This document shows, piece by piece, positions 1 through 6,667 of a DNA stretch of 12,861 nucleotides. The stretch is from NCBI GenBank assembly GCA_035528995.1, contig DATKXO010000240.1, positions 1-12,861 of the forward strand. The letters are read 5' to 3'. How positions within the stretch are numbered: the stretch's first letter is position 1; every line of letters begins with the position of its first letter. This DNA is from DATKXO01 sp035528995. Its GTDB lineage: Bacteria; Planctomycetota; Phycisphaerae; UBA1845. The notes below the pieces were generated by a model that saw only the letters and a list, made by a program, of their open reading frames with translations, ran no database searches and was not told the origin of the DNA. Position numbers and translations under genes: made by a program.

Positions 1-550
1 GCTCAAGCTTGTAACCCTCGTTCTGCTCGAAGATGTCCAGGTGGGCCCGGGCGCGAACGCGGTCCGGCTGCGGGCCTCTCTTGTGCAGCTCTCCCAGCAG
101 CTTGCTGGCGTCGTCGAACCGGCCCAGCCGTTCGTAGGCCTCGATCAGCAGCCACCGGGCCTCTATCATCTCCGACGAGTAGTCGTCGGCGGTGATCAGC
201 GGCTCCAGGCGCTTGGGGACCTCGGCGCACCTGCCCAGCACGTGCTCGGCCTGGGCGTTACGCACCTGCTGGCCCAGGGGAGTCAGCTCGGTGAACTCCT
301 TGGGCAGGGCGGCCTCGGCCTGCTCGGCGCTGTCGCGGATGATCTCCAGGATCTCGGTCTTGCGGAAGACCCGCTTGCGCTCCTCGGTCTGAAGATGGAG
401 GTACTTGCTGTCCTCTTCGAGGATCGTGCCGGTGTACTCCTTGCCGTCCTTCAGGACAATCCTGTCGGCACCGAGGACCTCCACCGCCCAGCCCAGGGCC
501 AGCAGCACCAACAGCACCTGAATCACCGGCCGACTCGTACGCTCAATCAT
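1..550 (-). CDS. Secreted Sm-like / helical-repeat protein, 3' end outside window
   Basis: The frame opens with ATG at 550-548 and stays open to the window edge, giving 183 codons of an incomplete protein. Residues 1-26 form a signal peptide: a short charged start (MIERTSR), a Leu/Val-rich core and a cleavage-like site near LGA-D. Residues about 27-67 (DRIVLKDGKEYTG..., ending FRKTEILEI) look like the small beta-barrel with an Sm-like pattern often found at the N-terminus of exported planctomycete proteins. The rest is charged and helical, and the stretch around residues 130-160 (ARWLLIEAYERLGRFDDASK) resembles a TPR hairpin. The start overlaps the stop of the preceding gene as ATGA, so translation is probably coupled to the toroid/DUF4159 protein. 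A periplasmic scaffold or binding role is inference; no catalytic motif is visible. The missing C-terminus may hold further domains. Confidence 0.8.
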   Translation of the reverse strand, partial: MIERTSRPVIQVLLVLLALGWAVEVLGADRIVLKDGKEYTGTILEEDSKYLHLQTEERKRVFRKTEILEIIRDSAEQAEAALPKEFTELTPLGQQVRNAQAEHVLGRCAEVPKRLEPLITADDYSSEMIEARWLLIEAYERLGRFDDASKLLGELHKRGPQPDRVRARAHLDIFEQNEGYKLE

Positions 551-3500
551 TCCGGGTTCGCCTCACGAATACTCTGCTGCATCGCGTGGAGCACCGCGTT
601 AACCGCCAGCTCACGCCCGGCCCTGGACGCCGGACCGCGGCGCCCCGAATACCGCATGAAGCTCACGGCGCTGGACAGGTCGTACTCGCTGAGCACGCCC
701 ACCTCCCGACCGTCCAACTCGAGGGCATACAGATCGCAGCGGCCCTGGTCGGCCACCTCCTCCCGCAGGCTCCGGCTCAGCCGCGTACGCCGCACGTCGT
801 AGCCCTGGGTGCCCTCGATCATCCCGGTGAAAACGGGGTGGGAGGTGCGCAGCTTGCGGACGGCCAGTTTGGGGTCGAGCTGCTGCAGTTCGGCGTGGAA
901 GGTCTCGGCCCGGTCGGGGTCGCCGCCGATGACCTCGGCCAGCACGTAGGTGCCATCGGCCAAGGCCTGGCGGATGCGTTGTGACTGTTCGGAGGTGAGT
1001 GACCCGGTTCCGGCGTTGGCCACCCAGAGCAGAATCGGGGCATCGCCGCCGGCGGCCCCCTCCTTGAGCCCGGTGCGGTAGTTGGCCCGCATGGTCCGGT
1101 CCAGGGTCTCGATAAAATCGGGGAAGGCGGGTCGGTCCGCGCCGCACTCCATCCGGGCCACCGGCACGGTCCGTGTCCCCTCCGCCGCATGCTCCCAATT
1201 GGCCTCGGCGAACGTGGCCAGCAGCGGTTCGCCGTCCGTGGTGTATTCCAGCAGGTTCGCCACCAGGTCGTAGACCTCCGGCTGCCGCCGGTAGTCGAAA
1301 GTGTGCCAGGCACAGGTGTAGTCCTGCGGCAGGAGGAAAACGAAGTTCTTGAGCCCGTTGCCCACGACCGTGGGCATCGCCTCCAGCGAAACCCGCTTGC
1401 GGATGGTGAGCACCGGGTCATCCGCGGCCAGCGGGGCCAGTTCGTATTCCGGGAACGTGGTCCGCAGACCCGACTCGATCGCGTCGCGCCCCGGCTTGTT
1501 CTCCTCGCCGACGTTGATGAGCACCAACCCGCCGGCGAAGCAGTAGTCCCGGATCTTGTCCCACTGCGGCTGCGTCCAGTTGATCGGTCCGGCCACGTTG
1601 AGCAGCAGGATGGGCACCTGCAGCAGCTCATCGATGGGGCGGCCGATCGTCGTGTCCCGCCATTTCAACGACCGCCCGAAGGTGGCCGAAAGGTAGCGGG
1701 AGAGGTGGTCGGCGTCGCGCAACAGTTCGTCGTCCCGGTTGTCGCTCACCAGGATGCGTTGCAGCGCCAGCGGGGCATGTCCACCGGCCAGCGTGACCAG
1801 CGCCCAGGCCGTCGGCCCGGCGCCACCTTGGAACTGCCTCGCGTCGCGCTGGTAGAACCAGTCGAGAAGCCGTTCGGCCTCCTTCTGGAAGGAGTCCACC
1901 CCGCTGAAGCGCGCCCGCCCCGAAATCTCCGCCAGGCGCTGCAGGTAGAACGCCGTCTGGAAGGGCTGGAACCCGCCTCCAACCAGGTTCTCCAGGGCCA
2001 TGTCCGTGATCTGGCCCTGGCCAAAGGTCTTCCGCAGCACGTCGAGAATCCGCTTGTGCTCGCCCAGGTAGCGCGTGTCCACCCAGTCCAGGCCCTTGCG
2101 AATCGCCTCCATCTGCGGTCGGTTCCGGCGGAACTGGTCACAGCTCGTGCCGCCCGCGGCGAAGGCCATGTCCATCGTCGCCAGCAGGGAGGCCACACCG
2201 GCGGCCGTCCGCGTCACCGTCGTGGCCTCGCTCACCCCGCCGTAGCGATCCAGCTTGCTGCGGTACCCGCCATCGGCCGTCTGGGCGTCCAGCCAGTACT
2301 TGACCGCGTTCAGCGCCACCGCGTGATCGCAGGGCCTGCCCACCAGGAGCGCTTCCCGCAGCGCGGTGGCGGCCAGGGCCGCCGAGTCGTTCTCCGAATG
2401 CATGGCCCTGGCTTCTTCCAGCTCGCTGTGGATGCGGCCCCAACCGCCATCGTCGAACTGGGCGCCCTCCAGCCAGACGATGTCATGGGCCACCACCTGG
2501 CGGTGCTTGGGGTTGCCGGCGGGGTCGCCCCATCGACACAGGCAGTACAGGCGCCAGGCGTGGGTCTCGGTGAAACGCAGATCGCGCTCCAGGCGCCGGA
2601 CGATGTTATCGGCGTCGGCCTCGTCTTCCAGCTCCTCGGGCAACTGCTCGGCCAGCCAGTCCATGGCCTCGGCCAGGGGCCCTTCGTCGGTCCGATCGCC
2701 CATCTCGGCCAGGGCGGAGACCACCATGGACGTCACCCGCACCGACTCCTCCTGGTCCCCAACCTGCCAGCCGCCCTCTCCGCCGCCGCGCAGACCGCGG
2801 AGATACTCGGCCGAGTTCTGCAACGCCTCGACGATCCGAAACTCGAGCGGGTCCTCTATGGGCACGTACCGGACCGGTACCGGCATAGGAGGCGTCTTGC
2901 CCTCGACCAGACTGCGGTCCACCTCGCGCAGGCTCATCCGCAGGATCAGCAGACGATCATTGAAGTTCCGCGGCAGCTTCAGGACCATCGACGTCGGTCC
3001 GGTCTGCTGCCGAAAGGCCGGCGTGCGAATCGTGCCCGTCACGTTCTCGAGCAGGTTGGTCAGGCTCACGTCAACCTCGGCGCCCATGGGCTTGCCGTCG
3101 GCCCACAGCGCAGGCACCATCAGCTTGAATCCACTGGCGGGCTCGTTCCGATCGGACGAGACCACCGCCAGCACCGTGTACTCGTACTCCGTGTCCGGCT
3201 GGATCTTGCCCTTCAGATCGAACCACACGGACACGTCCAGGTCGCCGGCGTCCCTGATCTCGCCCGGGTCGAGCAGCAGGCCGCGCTGACCGCCGGTGCC
3301 CACCTTGGACAACTCACGGTAGGCCACACGGTAATTGTCCCGCAGAATCCATGCGGACCCGGAGGCGACGGCCACCACGCGTCCGAAATGGGCGTCGCCG
3401 TCGAACGTGTAATACACGGCCCGTTCGCCGAAGCCCATGCGCGCGGTGGCGTTCTGATCGGTGTGGTTCAGGTCGCCGTTGGCCACGAGATTGGGGCCGC

Positions 3501-3621
3501 CCTCGGCGCTCGAGGCCGACCCAACCAGCGCGATCACCGCCGCCAGCGAAAATGTAAGAAGTTGTCGGGAGCGACCGGAAACGCGGGCGACGTGAAGGAT
3601 TCCGTACACGGGCAGCCCCAT
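547..3621 (-). CDS. Secreted alpha/alpha-toroid protein with two DUF4159-like domains
   Basis: This is a 1024-residue exported protein. Residues 1-39 are a signal peptide (hydrophobic LLTFSLAAVIALVG, cleavage likely after SASSA). Residues about 43-255 are beta-rich and read like a carbohydrate-binding-type jelly roll (NLVANGD start). Residues about 260-625 form a prenyltransferase/squalene-cyclase-type helical toroid with QW-like repeats (QFDDGGWGR near 388, QTADGGYRS near 447, FQGGAGPTAWALV near 597). The acidic DxDD motif of true cyclases is absent, so a structural or binding role is likelier than cyclisation. Residues about 645-795 and 838-1012 are two DUF4159-like domains (PILLLNVAGPINWTQPQWDKI; APILLWVANAGTGSLTSEQ), which belong to the class-I glutamine-amidotransferase-like fold but have no visible nucleophile motif. 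ATG 3621 lacks a clear ribosome site; the only close alternative is GTG at codon 5. The stop overlaps the next gene. The exact role is unknown. Confidence 0.88.
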   Translation of the reverse strand: MGLPVYGILHVARVSGRSRQLLTFSLAAVIALVGSASSAEGGPNLVANGDLNHTDQNATARMGFGERAVYYTFDGDAHFGRVVAVASGSAWILRDNYRVAYRELSKVGTGGQRGLLLDPGEIRDAGDLDVSVWFDLKGKIQPDTEYEYTVLAVVSSDRNEPASGFKLMVPALWADGKPMGAEVDVSLTNLLENVTGTIRTPAFRQQTGPTSMVLKLPRNFNDRLLILRMSLREVDRSLVEGKTPPMPVPVRYVPIEDPLEFRIVEALQNSAEYLRGLRGGGEGGWQVGDQEESVRVTSMVVSALAEMGDRTDEGPLAEAMDWLAEQLPEELEDEADADNIVRRLERDLRFTETHAWRLYCLCRWGDPAGNPKHRQVVAHDIVWLEGAQFDDGGWGRIHSELEEARAMHSENDSAALAATALREALLVGRPCDHAVALNAVKYWLDAQTADGGYRSKLDRYGGVSEATTVTRTAAGVASLLATMDMAFAAGGTSCDQFRRNRPQMEAIRKGLDWVDTRYLGEHKRILDVLRKTFGQGQITDMALENLVGGGFQPFQTAFYLQRLAEISGRARFSGVDSFQKEAERLLDWFYQRDARQFQGGAGPTAWALVTLAGGHAPLALQRILVSDNRDDELLRDADHLSRYLSATFGRSLKWRDTTIGRPIDELLQVPILLLNVAGPINWTQPQWDKIRDYCFAGGLVLINVGEENKPGRDAIESGLRTTFPEYELAPLAADDPVLTIRKRVSLEAMPTVVGNGLKNFVFLLPQDYTCAWHTFDYRRQPEVYDLVANLLEYTTDGEPLLATFAEANWEHAAEGTRTVPVARMECGADRPAFPDFIETLDRTMRANYRTGLKEGAAGGDAPILLWVANAGTGSLTSEQSQRIRQALADGTYVLAEVIGGDPDRAETFHAELQQLDPKLAVRKLRTSHPVFTGMIEGTQGYDVRRTRLSRSLREEVADQGRCDLYALELDGREVGVLSEYDLSSAVSFMRYSGRRGPASRAGRELAVNAVLHAMQQSIREANPE

Positions 3622-3855
3622 TCGAAACGGTTCAGGTTTACATGATCCCTGCGAGCACGGGGTGAGGGCCCTGCGACGATCATGGTGGGCGCCCCGTCCG
3701 CAGATCCAATCGGGACAAACACTCCAGCCCCTCTATGTTACCCGACAAAACCACCTCGGGCCAGCAGACCGGACCCCGGCGCCGTCATCGAGCCGACGCC
3801 GGCGCACACCTACAGAACTTGCCCGCCCCGAAAGTAATACGCCATGCGGACCGGG
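3622..3855 (-). other. Intergenic gap between ktrA and the toroid/DUF4159 gene
   Basis: This 234-bp gap holds no credible gene. A GC-rich inverted repeat lies just after ktrA (arms 3779-3784 and 3800-3805, GCGCCG/CGGCGC, loop 15) but has no following T-run, so it is a poor intrinsic terminator. A possible minus-strand -10 box, TAACAT, sits at 3740-3735 without a convincing -35. It would give a leader of about 110 nt before ATG 3621. The gap suggests the exported pair is transcribed separately from ktrBA, but no site is decisive. Confidence 0.4.
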
Positions 3856-4542
3856 TCATTGCGCGGGAAGACTGGAAAGCGACTCGTTGGAGCCCACCAG
3901 GATCAGGACGTCGCCAGGTAGGATCGTCGTGTCCGCCTCGGGGACCGTGATGACCGGGGAACTGTCCGCCCGCTCTTCGGCATCGGTCGTGACGCGGACC
4001 CGCCGCTGGATGGCCACCAGGTTCACCCCGTGCGTGCGGCGCAGGGCCAGCTCCGCCGGCGTCTTGTGGCAGAAGGCCGCCGGCGCCGTCGTATAAACCA
4101 TCGCGTGCTGCGTGCCCAGCTCGATGTACTGCCGCAGGTTGGGCAGCAGCAGCCGATGGGCCCAGCGCAGGGCCGACTCCTGCTCCGGATTGACGATCTC
4201 ATGGGCCCCGATGCGGGAGAGAATCTGCCCCTGGATCTCGTTCTCGGCCCGGGCGTAGATCCGCGGGACACCTAACTCCTTGAGCACCGCGACGGTCAGG
4301 GCCGCCGCCTCGAAGGCCTCACCGATGCCCACCACGGCGAACTCGACGTCGGCCATCCCCTGGGCCCGCAGTGCTTCCGGATCGGTGCTGTCCAGCCGGA
4401 CGGCCACCGTGACCTCGTCGCGGACCGCCTCGACCAGCTTCGGGTTGCGGTCGATGGCCACCACCTCCGCACCGCTGGCCATCAACGCTTGCGCCAGCCG
4501 CCGCCCGAAACGTCCCAACCCGATGACCGCAAACCTTGCCAT
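3856..4542 (-). CDS. ktrA: KtrA/TrkA-type RCK regulatory subunit of potassium uptake
   Basis: This 228-residue cytosolic protein gates a potassium channel subunit in response to bound nucleotide. Residues 1-125 form an RCK_N Rossmann domain: MARFAVIGLGRFG carries the glycine loop G8-x-G10-x-x-G13, and D31 in VVAIDRNP closes strand 2 at the ribose-binding position. Residues about 135-218 form an RCK_C (TrkA_C) domain ending in the typical PGDVLILVG. One RCK copy of this length matches KtrA, not the two-copy TrkA of E. coli. The frame is open up to 4665, but that would put 41 unrelated residues before the canonical MARFAVIGLG start and overlap the channel gene, so ATG 4542 was chosen even though its ribosome site is weak. 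It lies 88 bp after its partner and is presumably co-transcribed with it. Confidence 0.93.
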   Translation of the reverse strand: MARFAVIGLGRFGRRLAQALMASGAEVVAIDRNPKLVEAVRDEVTVAVRLDSTDPEALRAQGMADVEFAVVGIGEAFEAAALTVAVLKELGVPRIYARAENEIQGQILSRIGAHEIVNPEQESALRWAHRLLLPNLRQYIELGTQHAMVYTTAPAAFCHKTPAELALRRTHGVNLVAIQRRVRVTTDAEERADSSPVITVPEADTTILPGDVLILVGSNESLSSLPAQ

Positions 4543-4580
4543 GGAATCCGTGCTGGTGATGTGCGAATCGTCAGCGAAAG

Positions 4581-4617
4581 ATGGAGGAAACCCCGGGCCG
4601 TGCGCCCGCTCCTCCAT
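4581..4617 (-). promoter_or_regulatory. Intercistronic hairpin between ktrB and ktrA
   Basis: An inverted repeat has 8-bp outer arms at 4581-4588 (ATGGAGGA) and 4610-4617 (TCCTCCAT) and an inner 5-bp stem at 4594-4598/4604-4608 (CGGGC/GCCCG). It fills the gap between the channel and RCK genes. No T-run follows on the transcript strand, so it is unlikely to terminate transcription. It could protect mRNA ends, act as a processing site or tune the ratio of the two subunits. It also carries a GGAGGA stretch that would be paired when folded. Confidence 0.45.
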
Positions 4618-4630
4618 TCGCTGTCCGCCA

Positions 4631-6538
4631 TCATCCGATAACCGGTTGCTCCTCCGGATACGCATACCGGGCCGGTTTCTGCTGACCGGCCAGGGTGATC
4701 AGCACGGTCAGCGGACCCAGCCGCCCGACAAACATTGCCAGGATGATGACCACGCGCCCGATCACTGTCAATTCGTCGGTCAGTCCGGTGCTCAATCCTA
4801 CGGTGCCGAAGGCCGACACCGCCTCGAACAGAATCCGCGGCAGGGCGGCCGACTCCGTATAACACAGGACCAGTGTGGTGAGGGCGACGGCCGCCGCCAT
4901 CACCGTGAACAGCGCCGCCGCTCGACGCATGAGCAGGTCCGGGATGGTGCGCCCGAAACACTCGACGCGCTGCCGCCCGCGCAGCGTGCTGTACACGCCC
5001 AGCACCAGCAGGGCGATCCCCACGGTCTTGACGCCGCCGGCCGTCGAGGCCGGCGACCCGCCGATGAACATCAACAGGCACATCAGGAAACGGCTGGCCG
5101 GCGACAGCGAATGGACGTCCGTGTGGACGGTGTTGAAGCCGGCCGTTCGAGTCGTCACCGACTGAAACAGAGCCGCCGCCACCCGCCCGGAAAACGGCAG
5201 GTCGCTCATGGTCGACACACGTCCCTCGGCCTGGGCGCGGAACGCCGCCGTCTCGATCTGCCCGCGCGTTCGCCATTTCGGGGCCGACTCAAACACCAGC
5301 ATAGCCAGCGCCGGCAGCACGATCAGGATGACCGTGGACCACAGGACGAGCTTGCTGTGCAGCGAGAAGCGATAGCGGATGCGCGGATTGGACCGCGCCG
5401 CAATCGGGCCGGCCTTCGGTTTGACCAGCGTCGCCATCCAGCCCTTCAGTCGCCCGCGGAGCCAGGCGTACAAGTCGTGGGTCACGGGAAACCCCAGGCC
5501 CCCGATGACGATCAGCGGCATGATCGCCACATACACCTGCCAGGCGCCGGCGTAGCGCACCAGGTTGTCACCCTGCAGGGCGAAGCCTGCGTTGCAGAAC
5601 GCGCTGACCGAATGAAACACGCTGCGGAACAGGCGGTCCCAGACCGAGGCGGCCTCCGCACCCCACGTCCCGTACAGCAGGACCGCGCCGATCAGTTCGC
5701 TCGTGAACGTCAGCGCCACGATGAACCACACCATCTGCCGCACGTGACCGATCGTCCGGTAGCTCATCGCGTCCTGTAAGACCAGCGACTGCCGTAGCGA
5801 CAGTTGCCGCCCGATCAGCATCCCGAACAGACTCCCGAAGATCATGATCCCCAGCCCGCCCAGTTGGATCAGCACCAGGATCACCGCCTGCCCGAAAAAC
5901 GAGAAATCCGCCCCGGTGTCATAGACCACCAGTCCCGTGACGCAGACGGCGCTGGCCGAGGTGAAGAAGCAGTTCAGGATTCGCTCGGCCTCGTAGCGCC
6001 CCTCGTCGTGGCGGTGTTCGGGAGCCATCGCCTTGGGAAGCGAGAGCAGCAGTCCGCCCACCAGGATCAGGACCACGAAGCTCAGCACCAGCACGGTCGT
6101 GGGCCGCAGCCGGCTCTGCGACAGCTCCAGATGAAAACGGAAGCCCGCCACGCCCAGGCGACCCAGCAACAACACTTGCATCGCGACGATGCAGATGGCC
6201 GCCGCCCGCAGGACCGGGTAGTCCGAGAACTCGAACACCAGCAGGACGACCAGCAGCCCTGCGAAGATCAACCCCACGTCCAACGCGTGCCGGCGGACGG
6301 TCCCCAGCCGCTTGGGCGAGACCATCAGCCGGTGAATCACCTGCACGATGAACAGCGCCACGGCCGCGAATTGAAACCCCAGCAACATCCCGACGGGAAA
6401 CGGCGGTGCGTCGAACCCGTACTCCAGGCAGATCGACACCAGGGCCAGACCGGCCGCCACCTTGACGGCGACGTCCAGCCACCTGGTAGTCCTGCCGGCC
6501 TGCGGCGGGATTGGTCGTAGTGGGCGAGCGTCGGACAC
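4631..6538 (-). CDS. ktrB: TrkH/KtrB-family potassium uptake channel subunit
   Basis: This 635-residue inner-membrane protein is the ion-translocating subunit of a Ktr/Trk system. Four pore-loop repeats each show a selectivity-filter-like segment: CVTGL (199-203), FCNAGF (314-319), TTRTAGF (462-468) and FGTVGL (577-582). The family signature IGGSPASTAGGVKT is at 492-505. About 145 residues precede the first family helix and hold four extra hydrophobic segments (near 21-40, 49-70, 85-104 and 108-133), longer than a minimal KtrB. A hydrophilic stretch at about 362-392 lies between the second and third repeats. Translation starts at GTG 6538. The nearest purine-rich site, GGGAGG at 6560-6555, is 16 nt away, which suggests weak initiation. 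It pairs with the RCK subunit encoded 88 bp downstream. Confidence 0.93.
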   Translation of the reverse strand: MSDARPLRPIPPQAGRTTRWLDVAVKVAAGLALVSICLEYGFDAPPFPVGMLLGFQFAAVALFIVQVIHRLMVSPKRLGTVRRHALDVGLIFAGLLVVLLVFEFSDYPVLRAAAICIVAMQVLLLGRLGVAGFRFHLELSQSRLRPTTVLVLSFVVLILVGGLLLSLPKAMAPEHRHDEGRYEAERILNCFFTSASAVCVTGLVVYDTGADFSFFGQAVILVLIQLGGLGIMIFGSLFGMLIGRQLSLRQSLVLQDAMSYRTIGHVRQMVWFIVALTFTSELIGAVLLYGTWGAEAASVWDRLFRSVFHSVSAFCNAGFALQGDNLVRYAGAWQVYVAIMPLIVIGGLGFPVTHDLYAWLRGRLKGWMATLVKPKAGPIAARSNPRIRYRFSLHSKLVLWSTVILIVLPALAMLVFESAPKWRTRGQIETAAFRAQAEGRVSTMSDLPFSGRVAAALFQSVTTRTAGFNTVHTDVHSLSPASRFLMCLLMFIGGSPASTAGGVKTVGIALLVLGVYSTLRGRQRVECFGRTIPDLLMRRAAALFTVMAAAVALTTLVLCYTESAALPRILFEAVSAFGTVGLSTGLTDELTVIGRVVIILAMFVGRLGPLTVLITLAGQQKPARYAYPEEQPVIG

Positions 6539-6618
6539 GATAGAACTCGGCCAGCCTCCCCAGGGGCGACCGCAGTAGCCTCCTTCAGATTTCCGGGGAC
6601 CGATTCCCTACCGCCGCT

Positions 6619-6653
6619 TTCGACCGCTTCCGCACCGATCCGACTTCGACCGC
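6619..6653. repeat. Direct repeat TTCGACCGC in the recG-ktrB gap
   Basis: TTCGACCGC occurs at 6619-6627 and again at 6645-6653, with similarity continuing a few bases further (CTTCCGCA against CACTCGCA). The 26-bp start-to-start spacing and the position upstream of ktrB would fit a pair of protein-binding half sites. Chance repetition in GC-rich DNA is also possible. Confidence 0.3.
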
Positions 6654-6667
6654 ACTCGCAACGCGTT

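Noticed and set aside
547..3621. Squalene-hopene cyclase or terpenoid enzyme
   Set aside because: QW-like repeats are present, but the DxDD catalytic motif is missing, the protein has a signal peptide and no isoprenoid genes are nearby.
1189..3645. An 818-codon open frame on the plus strand opposite the toroid/DUF4159 gene
   Set aside because: Its translation is compositionally odd (Gln, His, Arg and Pro rich), shows no domain pattern and mirrors the codon bias of the real minus-strand gene. Long antisense frames are expected in GC-rich DNA.
3856..4665. Longer ktrA start at 4665
   Set aside because: It would overlap ktrB and add 41 residues unlike any RCK protein before the canonical MARFAVIGLG start.
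6200..6538. True voltage-sensor domain at the KtrB N-terminus
   Set aside because: The fourth helix lacks a regular series of arginines every third residue, so only the helix count matches.
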